From the NCBI GenBank assembly GCA_934630375.1, contig CAKTVQ010000002.1, positions 62,001 to 126,000 on the forward strand: 64,000 bases of DNA. Reading direction: 5' to 3'. Under the pieces are notes generated by a model. It saw nothing but the letters and a program-made list of their open reading frames with translations, had not been told where the DNA came from and did no database searches. This document shows, piece by piece, positions 8,901-15,171 of this stretch; the stretch's first letter is position 1; every line of letters starts with the position of its first letter. Origin of the DNA: an uncultured Collinsella sp. (lineage in GTDB: Bacteria > Actinomycetota > Coriobacteriia > Coriobacteriales > Coriobacteriaceae). The translations under genes were made by a program, and so were the position numbers.

Positions 8901-10664
8901 CACTGAACGCAGATTGGTGGAGTCGGCGCAGAGCTGTGCGTCGACTTCATCCACTCCGGAATCGACAATCAAATTCGTTACCATTCGACCGTCGACAGAG
9001 TTCTCGCGCGGGTTGTTCTCATCAATCTCTACCGTAAGATTTCCGTTTGCGTCGCACGGATACAGATAGTAGTTCGGCATGAGCTTGGCATACTCGTAGA
9101 CTCCCTGCCGCAGGCTGCCATTGCTGTACGTGACAAGGCGTGTGAAGCCATCGTCATACACGAGTTGTATGGGTTCTCCGTCCATCGAGCCATCGAAAAC
9201 GTCGCCGTCACAGGGGGTTGCCGCAAGGCACTCGCCGTCCCCGCTCTTTATGAGCTCCTCATAGTTGCGAATCGCTGTCGAATGTGAGTACCGGAACAAA
9301 ACGTTCATGCCTTCGAGCGAGATCTTTTCCCCCTGCCCATAGGTCATCTTGTCGGGATCGCGCGAGATCTCAATCTTTTGGAGCACCTCGCCCACCGGGA
9401 CGGGCAGGCTGCCATTGCAACTCTCCCAGACCTGTTTAGGACGCCCACTGCTGTACTGCGACATCATCGCAGCGGGAACCTTAACGGTCATGTTGCGCTT
9501 GGGAAACGTATCGGAATTAATGAGCACTACATGGTTGCATCCAAGGTACACATCTTCTAGGTTAGTGCCAGAAAATGCACGGTTCGGCAGCTCCTCGATT
9601 TTGGAATTAAGGGGCAGAGCCAGCCCGCCGCTCATGTCGGTGCCACTGAAGCATCCTTCACCGAGCGTCTCAATCGTCGTATTGCTCTCGAGTCCCGTCG
9701 TCGCAAGGCGTGAACAGTTTTTGAACGCGTCGGCACCGATTGACGTGATGGAGGTATTCTTATCCAAACCGGTATCGGTCAGTTGATTACAACCACTGTA
9801 GGCGCTCTCGGGAAGCGACGTAAGGCCGACAACTTTGTCGAGTCCCGTGTACCCCAGCCCGCTCCATGCAAACGCGCCCTCGCCCATCGAACCGATGGTG
9901 GTAACTTCGCTGTAACCCAGACCCCCCAGCGACCTGCACCCAAAGAACGCCCCACTCTCGATGGCGCCGATGGTCATACCGGAAAGATAGACATCGAAGA
10001 GACTCGAACACCCATAGAAGGCGTTTCTTCCGATTTTAGAGATGGATTTATTTTCAAAGCGCACCGAATGCAGATAAATGGAGCCTTCGCAAAGCTGCGC
10101 GGGAACCTCATCCGTCCCGTAATCGACAATCAGGCCGCTTACCCATCGACCATCGACGGAATTCTTATACGGCTTGCTCTCGTCGATCTTCACCACTATG
10201 TTTCCGTCTGGATCGCACGGATACACATAGCCGTTCGGCATAAGCTTGGCATACTGATAGATCGTATTATCCTCGTATGTGAGGGCGTCGACTTCGCTGT
10301 CATCGGACGAGGCTTCCGCCGTAGCTGCCAAACTCTTTGCAGCATCGGAGTTGGTCGCGGCACCTGCGAGATCCTGCGCCAGACTCGTCCCGGAAGTGTC
10401 GGATGCCGCGTTGGATGAGTCGCCCTGCGTATTATTCGTTTGGTCGGAAGACGAGGATGAAGCGCTTTCGTCCGAAGGCGATGATTCATCGACCGCATCG
10501 GTATCGGAGCCCGAATCGGTCTCTTGGGCCTCGTTCTCGACAGCAAGCGCCGAGGCATCATCGGCATAGGCCGTACTGGGCGCAAGGGGTATCGAGGTCA
10601 CGACCATCGCGACCGAAAGATAGACGACTAAAAACCTATAGAGGGCAGCAGTGATCCTGTTCAT
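1..10664 (-). CDS. Giant secreted multidomain surface protein (adhesin-like), C-terminus beyond window
   Basis: An open minus-strand frame runs without a stop from an ATG at 10664 to the window edge, giving at least 3,554 residues. Residues 1-34 form a signal peptide ending AYA|D, followed by an acidic, Ser-rich linker to about residue 130. Two BspA-type leucine-rich blocks follow (about 134-520 and 521-907; motifs such as IGxxAFYGCSSL). Many InlB B-repeat/Flg_new units (FxGWY pattern) then extend to about residue 2570. Two large modules come last, each with an Ig-like domain, a putative-Ig (He_PIG) domain and MBG-like domains. A hydrophobic stretch near residues 1182-1213 (SLAALKAALIAAITAAAVL) interrupts the repeats. 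The SD is GGAAGG, 7 nt before the ATG. Families with this architecture are cell-surface adhesins or matrix proteins. The wall anchor is not visible, so the mode of attachment is unknown. The long open frame on the opposite strand is a shadow of this gene. Confidence 0.9.
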   Translation of the reverse strand, partial: MNRITAALYRFLVVYLSVAMVVTSIPLAPSTAYADDASALAVENEAQETDSGSDTDAVDESSPSDESASSSSSDQTNNTQGDSSNAASDTSGTSLAQDLAGAATNSDAAKSLAATAEASSDDSEVDALTYEDNTIYQYAKLMPNGYVYPCDPDGNIVVKIDESKPYKNSVDGRWVSGLIVDYGTDEVPAQLCEGSIYLHSVRFENKSISKIGRNAFYGCSSLFDVYLSGMTIGAIESGAFFGCRSLGGLGYSEVTTIGSMGEGAFAWSGLGYTGLDKVVGLTSLPESAYSGCNQLTDTGLDKNTSITSIGADAFKNCSRLATTGLESNTTIETLGEGCFSGTDMSGGLALPLNSKIEELPNRAFSGTNLEDVYLGCNHVVLINSDTFPKRNMTVKVPAAMMSQYSSGRPKQVWESCNGSLPVPVGEVLQKIEISRDPDKMTYGQGEKISLEGMNVLFRYSHSTAIRNYEELIKSGDGECLAATPCDGDVFDGSMDGEPIQLVYDDGFTRLVTYSNGSLRQGVYEYAKLMPNYYLYPCDANGNLTVEIDENNPRENSVDGRMVTNLIVDSGVDEVDAQLCADSTNLRSVRFENSSISKIGMHAFYNCSNLTDISLSGMSIGQIGKEAFYGCKSLTSLNINETATIGSMSEAAFAKTGLVSTGLDKVVGLTSIPDRAYEYCEALTDTGLDKNTSITSLGVCAFRGCSNLATTGLESNTTVETLGHTCFYGTDLSGGLTLPYNSKIEELPKKAFYDTNLETVFLGCNHAVLINTDTFPKYNMTVMVPAKMISKYSKGEPKQVWESCNGCLPVPVGKVLKNVEISCDPDNMVYEPGETISLEGMSVELDYPHSVSIWNYEALIKEELGEYLTATPCDGDVFDESMDGQPIKLVYDDGYSHFETQTKGTLQLKKPEPTSFQISYAQTIDKGERKLMDGVELPDVSSAMTIDAGAEVTLDAGSLGMLNDNLTFKGWYDTESGEYVSKDAVYTFTPDKDLSLEARFKLKDYAVHVNDAQATDSSQDFAHLSVIAQNCYRNAGETVKVSAVTDNALFLGWFLGEGDDAYAVSDQLDFTYTVDEADAMVSEDKTDARIEITPRYCAPQASVVLGVDGVDENGQPLGQFLSTGLYGIGSRVTVVAVPMPGYVFDYATDALGNVVFTGDDGPSYTFVLEGDVQYTAHFREATDPAESLAALKAALIAAITAAAVLATIYGLGEIVDPIAADAVIEIGMADNIEDVAAVGTKVLKEIKDIIDDHKKPHDPDKPHGDHKIEIIATAQPEVGGVVTGGGFHYEGTVATLEAVANPGYRFVCWKQDGVEVSTSPVKTMTITDLTPEIVKMTAVFEKDVDITAVAEADGVQADFSTGCTASPVKQSVKRGDKAMVTASEGPDYAFVGWFEDGIEVSRERTYSFNAEVDRHLVARFRKADKTILVNTDPSDSAEVLCDGVPVVDGKVRAKDGDILTFTMRPKVRPDNPEKTYRFVEWRETDAQGITIANKQEVCEYRVNGNARIEVVMDGRDTHTVRAEADPLEGGTVTLKRGETAGMVLEVPEGERVTAEATPSEGYIFDGWYLSNGGSDATSTLVSSERSYTFEPITDCVIQAKFTRACKVDVVVEPAAAMAGKYLVHGEGYCMKGEPATLSIELTAEASKQFTFKGWYDAKTDLLLGTDPSYLEFYPEDVECTVRAVFEENTYTVTAKAKKTFVERGTVEIEGHPGASSVTCGYGDTVMLKAKANDGYRFDHWKDDSGKEYDTAELVVKVTKSDTYTAIFTDSKPEVMVTADSWLGGTVTCNGTVVKPTTDKFKLGETLTLTAKAHPGFLFRGWYVNGRLKSLKRETSLVAKARGKTGRCVITAAFVPIDTVCVPLADPAEGGTVKASRILADRGAEVALKATPNPGYVFTGWYTADGTFESADAEFTCHQERSHVHVARFMTKSYEVDATTVIDSGTGSLVESSAAGWVEGTGTVEAGHAATLTAHALSGYAFEYWADASGAVVSRDSTYHVVPTSDTTLQAVFSAKQYTVDVSCEESMGTVEGAGAYAAGQVVTVRAVAVEDTAFVGWFRNGTCVSSKKTYRFTVREDTSLYAVFASGSYVVSTVASPAEGGAVSGFGGYESGDRATLRAIADTGYSFAGWTDDTGETVSENADYTVKVTGDATYTATFAPKSYQVVLSASDDSVGTLSGEGAYQFGDTVELNATSMGTKRFVGWYVLDAEGNKSLLSCDAHCWVKLDKDMVEGLDDDTLEIQAVFADPYEVTVTGEVVVKDKASSRGCRVTGSGSFAVGDQVELTAVAGMGYRFVGWSTDKEGTSIVETAAVLDVTATQDMTYYAQFESDGQVTITVTGSSIFRGTALLVDGIPAGSRSYDRGDMFMAIAIPWKKYHFSHWVDDAGVTVSYSAFYIGTAKENRQLTAVFYETGCDVQVATYPKDAGFSMVALGTGGSYHSAAIMFTVPHKGWKFKYWVDENGMPVGATPVINRVVFGNRTFTAVYERASMTVTAVDSRQGGHVEGSSEDESLGYAVTNEVENGESTTLTAVPDAGYVFDGWYARNDDGSLGDEPLSTDAVWTFVPEDNMTVEARFAEAPKYKVTARAVNGSVNPETASVATDGKVTLSATPDEGCYLTRVTVAEEAGEDGSAGNAYDLDISDYQGGAYEVTLSGVSAPQKVTFEFAKAAAPEVLAQPQDASAYEGDPVELSVAAEAGRNVRVHAAVSSGSAADVKLGYQWYRVSDDGGKAVPLKGETGETLSIAQLGSDNEGEYFCRITQSYLGTVTKTDTEHATVSIAPREALVFNGRVLPAATAHDDYRVVIAGARGGKAPYVYNLDEVEVPEGMRLTQADDGTGALVLSGVPSATGVCRFKIRCTDDLGNKRAAHFVLVVKAKEAPLAFEGQSFTYNATAQAPELSGVPEGCEDNVAITYVGTGDTHYSSDQAPVDAGTYRALATLDANGYVGNASCDFVIEKAPVDISIETSDVTYDGARHGATVAVAGLDASAYSVTYRGVDGTSYGPTALEPRDSGNYRVTVKVNDPNYQGKKSAEFSIAKASQVITGTTNYSGVYGGDPIVFDNTAQTPVSFELVDSADDGANPISIRGRCATVKAAGAARVVVHAKASRNYLAAEDVELAVTVAPAQLLVKVDDAERFEGQANPEFTSSLVSRCDTSDVKVTYFCSANKKSPAGEYQIDAAVADPNFDVAVDPGTLTVKKKPERYKVTAKAVNGSVDNASVTVVEGGDATLSATPDEGCYLERVTVSEVGSDEAIDLDISDYKGGAYEVTLSDITASQKVTFEFAKADVPRVVAQPQDASAHEGNSAVLSVAAEAGENVANHAASSTGSAAEIELSYQWFRMVDGKAVALEGETGETLSLSDLDDEQAGEYFCRITQHYLGTEKQADSDCASVSVIAWDTLVFNGDVLPAASAHSTYLATIAGAAGGKAPYEYAWDETKLPDGLKLSRTSGGLTLSGTPSKTGVSAFDITCTDARGETATARFALVVQAKRVKLAFADGDFTYSGAPQAPEVTGAPKVCKGDLKIKYYGTGSTHYSSTEAPTDAGTYRAVATLRAHG
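7941..10262 (-). repeat. Tandem 1,161-bp duplication of the leucine-rich block
   Basis: The leucine-rich region of the giant surface protein is present twice in tandem. Anchors beginning YAKLMPN lie exactly 1,161 bp (387 codons) apart, at about 10241 and 9080. Copy 1 spans about 10262-9102 and copy 2 about 9101-7941. Both proceed through SVRFENxSISKIG, TGLDKVVGLTS, TGLESNTT and QVWESCNG motifs. The copies remain clearly similar at DNA level but have many substitutions, so the duplication is not recent. Confidence 0.85.
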
Positions 10665-10667
10665 AGG

Positions 10668-10755
10668 AACCTTCCCGCAATTCGCAAAGATACCAAGGGC
10701 CCAATGTGGGCCATCATCTCACAATACCCTGCATAAGCGACAATGCGGGAAGGTT
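10668..10755. repeat. 12-bp inverted repeat flanking the leader of the giant surface gene
   Basis: The arm AACCTTCCCGCA at 10668-10679 and its perfect complement TGCGGGAAGGTT at 10744-10755 enclose 64 bp. The proximal arm contains the ribosome binding site of the giant gene. The enclosed DNA holds a small perfect hairpin (GGCCCA-3 nt-TGGGCC). In the transcript the two arms could pair and hide the SD. The layout also resembles the short repeats around invertible promoters, but no invertase is visible in the window. Confidence 0.6.
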
Positions 10756-10791
10756 GCGCAAACGGTTTATCTAAGGGCGCAAAAGGTTGCT

Positions 10792-11934
10792 CTAATCGCA
10801 GCTCAAATCGCGCAGCGCCTCAATCGCTGTGTCAACTTCCTCGTCCGTGTTGAAGTATCCAAACGAGAAACGGACCACACCCTGATGCTCGGTTCCCAGC
10901 GCGCGGTGCATGAGCGGGGCGCAATGGGCACCGGGACGGGTCGCAATCCCCCACCCTTGCATGAGCACGTCCGAAATCTCGGCGGAATCGATATCGCCCA
11001 CGTTGAGCGACACGATTGCCGAGCGCGTCGGCTGGTCAAAGGCACCGTAGAGCTTAATCCCCGGAATCTCGCGCACGCCAGCCAGGAAACGATTGGCCAG
11101 GGCGCGTTCGTGAGTCGCAATCGCCTCGACCCCGCCCTGGGCCTCGATAAAGGCGAGGCCGGCAGAAAGGCCCGCGATACCGTGGCCGTTGAGCGTACCG
11201 GCCTCCAAGCGCGTGGGCCACTCCATGGGCTGCAACGCATCGAAGCTGTGCACACCCGTGCCGCCCATGGCCCACGGTACCACGTCGACGCCTTCCGCCA
11301 CGGCCAAGCCGCCGGTGCCCTGCGGACCCATGAGCCCCTTGTGGCCGGTAAAGCACACAATGTCGAGCCCCATGGCCTGCATGTCGATCTTTGCCGTGCC
11401 GGCAGACTGCGAGGCATCGACGATCACAAGTGCACCGACAGCATGGGCCATGGCCGCCACACGCGCAACATCAACGGCGTTGCCGGTCACGTTAGAAGCA
11501 TGCGTCACCACGACAGCGCGCGTGCCCGGTGTGACCAGGCGCTCGAGTTCGTCGTAGTCGAGCATGCCGTTCGCATCGCAGCCGGCATGCTCGACGGCCA
11601 CACCTCGCTCCGCTGCCAGACGATTGAGCGGACGCAGCACGGAGTTGTGCTCGAGCACCGTCGTGACCACACGGTCGCCGGGGCGCACCACACCATTGAT
11701 AGCCGTGTTGAGCGCCGCCGTCGAGTTAGGCGTAAAGCACACATGGTCGGCCCGCGGGCAGCCCAGCAGGCGCGCGAGCTTGGCGCGGCAACCGTGGATG
11801 ATGCGCGCAGCATCGAGCGCGCCCGACGTCGCACCGCGCCCGGCATTGCCGAGCGAGCACATCGCCTGCGTCACGGCATCGATCACTGCCTGCGGCTTAT
11901 GCATGGTCGTCGCCGCGTTATCCAGGTAGATCAT
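10792..11934 (-). CDS. Class V aminotransferase: cysteine desulfurase / selenocysteine lyase (SufS/CsdB-like)
   Basis: The protein has 380 residues and starts MIYLDNAATT, typical of the family. The PLP lysine is in FTGHKGLMG (about residue 200) and the active-site cysteine in GAHCAPL (about residue 338). Members take sulfur or selenium from cysteine or selenocysteine and hand it on as a persulfide or selenide. The ATG overlaps the TGA of the DUF3343 gene (ATGA), with SD GGGAGG, so translation is probably coupled; the in-frame GTG five codons upstream is less likely. As the last gene of a SelD-YedF-DUF3343 string, it most likely delivers selenium to SelD. General Fe-S assembly is the alternative. 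Confidence 0.85.
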   Translation of the reverse strand: MIYLDNAATTMHKPQAVIDAVTQAMCSLGNAGRGATSGALDAARIIHGCRAKLARLLGCPRADHVCFTPNSTAALNTAINGVVRPGDRVVTTVLEHNSVLRPLNRLAAERGVAVEHAGCDANGMLDYDELERLVTPGTRAVVVTHASNVTGNAVDVARVAAMAHAVGALVIVDASQSAGTAKIDMQAMGLDIVCFTGHKGLMGPQGTGGLAVAEGVDVVPWAMGGTGVHSFDALQPMEWPTRLEAGTLNGHGIAGLSAGLAFIEAQGGVEAIATHERALANRFLAGVREIPGIKLYGAFDQPTRSAIVSLNVGDIDSAEISDVLMQGWGIATRPGAHCAPLMHRALGTEHQGVVRFSFGYFNTDEEVDTAIEALRDLSCD

Positions 11935-12182
11935 CGCACGACCTCCCACATGTCGATCACGGTAAAGCCCTCGGTGGGAACGCCCGCCGCGGCAAGCTCG
12001 CCGCGCAGCAGGTCCTCATCCGTGGGCAGCGCTTTCCACGCTAGGCCGCAGCCGGCCGCGACCTCCCCGGGCACGGGAATCGTGCGTCCGGGAAGGCCGC
12101 GCTCGGCGCACAGGGTCTCGCACCCCATGGCGGCCGCCGTGGTGGGAAACGTGATGACCAGCGCCGGGCGCTTTTCCCTCAT
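11931..12182 (-). CDS. DUF3343 family small protein (putative Se/S carrier)
   Basis: This 83-residue protein has an LVITFPTTAAAMGCE segment and a second cysteine in AAGCGLAWKA, the layout of DUF3343 proteins. These small cytosolic proteins are recurrently linked to selenium genes, and their cysteine is thought to carry sulfur or selenium; no biochemical role can be read directly. The chosen ATG lies 18 nt after the yedF stop, and a TTG five codons upstream is possible. The stop overlaps the next gene by four bases. Position between YedF and the desulfurase fits a relay of selenium to SelD, which is inference. Confidence 0.75.
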   Translation of the reverse strand: MREKRPALVITFPTTAAAMGCETLCAERGLPGRTIPVPGEVAAGCGLAWKALPTDEDLLRGELAAAGVPTEGFTVIDMWEVVR

Positions 12183-12200
12183 GGCAATCCCGCCCAAGCG

Positions 12201-12827
12201 TTACGGGCGCACGACGCGCACGGCCTGCTCCATCTTCTCCACGATCACATACATGTTGGTGACCTCGCCCACCGCGAGCTGGTCCTTAATGCCAAAGTGA
12301 TCGAGGCAGGTGCCGCAGGTGAGAATCTCGACACCCTGCTCGGCCAGGCCCTTCAGGTCATCGAGCACCGGCGAGCCCTCGACGGTGAGCTTGGCGCCGC
12401 CGTTGTAGAACAGCATGGTCGCAGGCAGCTCCTCCTGCTGCGTCACGGCAAAGATGAAGGCCTTCATGAGCTTGTGGCCCAGCTCGTCGTCGCCACGGCC
12501 CATGCAATCGGTGTAGACGGAAATGACGAGCTTGCCTTTGCCGTCGCCGGCGTCGCAGAAGGCGGCGCCGTCCTGCTCGGGATCAGCCACTGCCACGGCG
12601 CCAGCGGTCGCCACGGTCACGTGCCACTCGACGTCAGAAGCCTTCTCAACCGAGGCCGTGCAGCCCTTCTCCTGCGCCATCTTGGAGATATTCTTGACGG
12701 CGGTCTCGTTATCGACCGAGGTCACGACAGCGCCCTCGCCATCGAGCTGCTTCAGGGCCTTGAGCGTCTTGACGACGGGCAGCGGGCAGGCATCGCCCAT
12801 GGCGTTAACTTCAATCTTGGTAGACAT
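12201..12827 (-). CDS. yedF: YedF selenium-metabolism protein (TusA-like plus DsrE-like domains)
   Basis: The 208 residues begin with a TusA/SirA-like domain (residues 1-75) carrying the ACPLPVVKT motif with its persulfide-type cysteine. The C-terminal part (about 95-200) is DsrE/F-like, with LVISVYTDCMGRGDDELG and EILTCGTCLDHFG. This two-domain form is the 'sulfurtransferase-like selenium metabolism protein YedF'. It is expected to bind or pass reduced selenium in the cytosol. The SD AAAGG lies 6 nt before the ATG. It sits between selD and the DUF3343 gene on the same strand. Confidence 0.9.
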   Translation of the reverse strand: MSTKIEVNAMGDACPLPVVKTLKALKQLDGEGAVVTSVDNETAVKNISKMAQEKGCTASVEKASDVEWHVTVATAGAVAVADPEQDGAAFCDAGDGKGKLVISVYTDCMGRGDDELGHKLMKAFIFAVTQQEELPATMLFYNGGAKLTVEGSPVLDDLKGLAEQGVEILTCGTCLDHFGIKDQLAVGEVTNMYVIVEKMEQAVRVVRP

Positions 12828-12883
12828 AGTTTTCCTTTCGAGTTCATCGTTCTAAAACAGTACATAGTTCAATAAACGCGCCG

Positions 12884-13933
12884 CTAGCGGACAACGCGAA
12901 CAGCAGGACCGCCCGGCTCTGCCTCGCATACGCGACCGACAACGGCGGCGATGCGATCCTCGGCATGCAAGCGGCGCGCAAGCTCATCCACATCGGCGGC
13001 AGGCGCCGCGATGAGCAGGCCACCAGACGTCTGTGGATCGTACAGCGCATCCAGCATGCCCGGCTCCAGGTCATCGTCGGCAGCCACACGTGGACCAAAG
13101 AAATCCTGGTTGCGGTAGGCACCGGCGGGGATAATGCCCAGTCGCGCCATGTCGAGCACCTGGTCAAAGAGCGGCACCGCCCCAGACGCAAGCTCAATCT
13201 GCACGCCCGATCCCTCAGCCATCTCGCACGCATGCCCGATCAGGCCAAAGCCCGTAACGTCGGTACAGCCGTGAAGCTCGAGCCCCTCGGCAAGGCGAAT
13301 CGGTGCTTCGTTGAGGGTGCGCATCGAGTCAAACATCGCTGCGGCCTCATCCTGCTCGGTGAGCTCGCCCTTAATGGCCGTAGTGATGATGCCAGAGCCG
13401 ACCGCCTTGGTCAGCAACAGAGCATCGCCCACGCGCGCGCCGCTGTTGGCGAGCATGCGATCGAGCGGGACAAAACCGCTCACGGACAGGCCGTACTTGG
13501 GCTCATCGTCATTGATGGTGTGGCCGCCCGCGATGGTGCAGCCGGCCTCAACGCACTTGTCGGCGCCGCCCGCCAAAATCTGCCCCGCAACCTCAACGCC
13601 CAGGCAGCTGGGAATGCACAGCAGGTTCATGGCGTGGCTCGGCGTACCGCCCATGGCGTAGATGTCCGACAGCGAGTTGGCTGCCGCGATCTGGCCAAAC
13701 AGGAACGGGTCGTCGACCATCGGCGGGAAGAAGTCGATGGACTGAACGAGTCCCAGGTTTTCGCCAACACGGAAGACGCTCGCATCGTCAGAGGTATCGA
13801 ACCCCACGAGCAAGTTGTCGTTGGGCACATTTGGTAAGTCACCCAGGACCTGGGCGAGGACTCCAGGAGCCAACTTAGCGGCTCAACCGCTCGCGGCGGT
13901 CATAGACGTGAGCCTAATCGTGTCCTCTGCCAT
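12884..13933 (-). CDS. selD: Selenide, water dikinase SelD, itself a selenoprotein (in-frame TGA = Sec17)
   Basis: SelD makes selenophosphate from selenide and ATP, the selenium donor for selenocysteine and for tRNA 2-selenouridine. The frame from 13873 lacks the N-terminal glycine-rich active-site loop. Extending upstream through a TGA at 13883-13885 reaches an ATG at 13933 and restores TSMTAASG-U-AAKLAPG, where U replaces the catalytic Cys/Sec. The full protein is 349 residues, the usual length. Other family motifs are present: LLVGFDTSDDA, QSIDFFPPMVDDPF and TIAGGHTINDDEP. The SD AGGAGG lies 7 nt before the ATG. The start overlaps the glycosyltransferase gene by 20 nt. A gene call that treats TGA as stop would truncate this protein. 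Confidence 0.92.
13837..13862 (-). promoter_or_regulatory. Candidate bacterial SECIS hairpin in selD
   Basis: Starting 21 nt after the TGA, the minus strand can fold as AGTC-4 nt-CCCAG-GTC-CTGGG-1 nt-GACT. The apical loop starts with G about 34 nt after the TGA, within the distance usual for bacterial SECIS elements that bind SelB. Only the pairing is seen; function follows from the Sec assignment of the TGA. Confidence 0.6.
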
Positions 13934-15158
13934 CGATACCTCCTTTCAAGTTTGATAACTGCTCCAGTATACGCGCCCAGCAGACATCCCACGAAACGGC
14001 AGACGGATCAAAGGACGAGATGGGTTCCGCGAGCGACCGAGCCACGGCATCTGCCAGCGCATGCTCAAACCGCGGACAATCAAGCACATCGGGCGTATCG
14101 ACATCCGTCATACGCGGCGGCGTCACCCATGTCACGGGCGCGCCGGGCAAGGTAGCCTCGATCCACGGTCGCACGCCGGGCAGATCGGTCATGACGACCT
14201 TGCATCCACAGGCCATCGCCTCGATCGGCACCAGCGGTAGGCCCTCGTAAAAGGACGGCAGTACAAACAACTCGGCCTCGCGATAAGCGCGCACCAGCTC
14301 ATCGCGACTCAGACGACCGGCGAGCTCCACCGGCACGGGGGAATCCCGGGCGGCCCGAGCGATGCGCTCATACTCATCCGTATCGCCATGGCCTCCCACC
14401 AGCAAAAGCCGGCTCGGGCGCACCTTGTACGCCGCATCAGAGTCCTCGCCAAAGCGCCCCATCGCGTGCACCAGCGATTCAACGCCCTTCTTAACGCACA
14501 CCTTGCCCACAAAGACGAGCGACCCGGGAACCTTTGCCGTCTGCGCATCACGGCAAAACACCCGGTGGTCATAGCCCGTACCAATCGCATGGATACGCGA
14601 CGGGTCAACGCCATAGACGTGCTCAATCTCCTCTGCCTGCTCGGCATGAAGCGAAAAGACGGCATCGAGGCAGCGGACCGCCGCGACAATACGATCATGG
14701 GCGAGTCCATGGGTCAGCATCTGCCGAATATCGGTCGAATGGCACACGCCGCACACGGGAATCCCCCGCACGCGCTCGCGCACCAAGGCGCACAGCAAGT
14801 ACAAGTGGTGACAGATGATGGCATCGGGCTTGAAGGCGGCGACGGCATGGTCGATTGCCGTGCCAAAGATCTGCTCGAAGGCTGCCGCCATCGCAGGCGT
14901 CAGATCGCGGTAGCGTGTCGAGGGATAGGGCATCACGTCCGACATGCCGCAGATGCGAAACGGCAGCTCGGGCGTCTCGAACGGCACGGTGAACACGCGC
15001 GCGGCGGGGTCGAGCTCCCCTTGCGTGTCCCCGGGCGCAGCACCGCACAGCACCGCCGCCTCGTGGCCCGCAGCAATTTGCGAGGCCACCAGAGCAGCGA
15101 GATACGTGCCGCTTCCCGTGCTATCGGGCTTTTGGGCCGAGATGTTGAGGATGCGCAA
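13914..15158 (-). CDS. GT4-type glycosyltransferase inside the selenium operon
   Basis: The protein has 414 residues and a GT-B fold. The N-terminal acceptor domain has QKPDSTGSGTYLAAL (loop after the first strand). The C-terminal donor domain has FVGKVCVKKGVESLVHA and the EAELFVLPSFYEGLPLVPIE signature (E-x7-E region, about residues 310-325). Such enzymes transfer sugar from a nucleotide-sugar to a small molecule, lipid or glycan. A TTG at 15158 with SD AGGGGG is chosen because it gives the natural N-terminus (M)RILNIS; an upstream ATG would overlap the activase gene by 47 nt. The 3' end overlaps selD by 20 nt, so the two are probably coupled. The acceptor is unknown; a role with selenium is inference from position. 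Confidence 0.8.
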   Translation of the reverse strand: MRILNISAQKPDSTGSGTYLAALVASQIAAGHEAAVLCGAAPGDTQGELDPAARVFTVPFETPELPFRICGMSDVMPYPSTRYRDLTPAMAAAFEQIFGTAIDHAVAAFKPDAIICHHLYLLCALVRERVRGIPVCGVCHSTDIRQMLTHGLAHDRIVAAVRCLDAVFSLHAEQAEEIEHVYGVDPSRIHAIGTGYDHRVFCRDAQTAKVPGSLVFVGKVCVKKGVESLVHAMGRFGEDSDAAYKVRPSRLLLVGGHGDTDEYERIARAARDSPVPVELAGRLSRDELVRAYREAELFVLPSFYEGLPLVPIEAMACGCKVVMTDLPGVRPWIEATLPGAPVTWVTPPRMTDVDTPDVLDCPRFEHALADAVARSLAEPISSFDPSAVSWDVCWARILEQLSNLKGGIDGRGHD

Positions 15159-15171
15159 CGGACCTGCCCCC

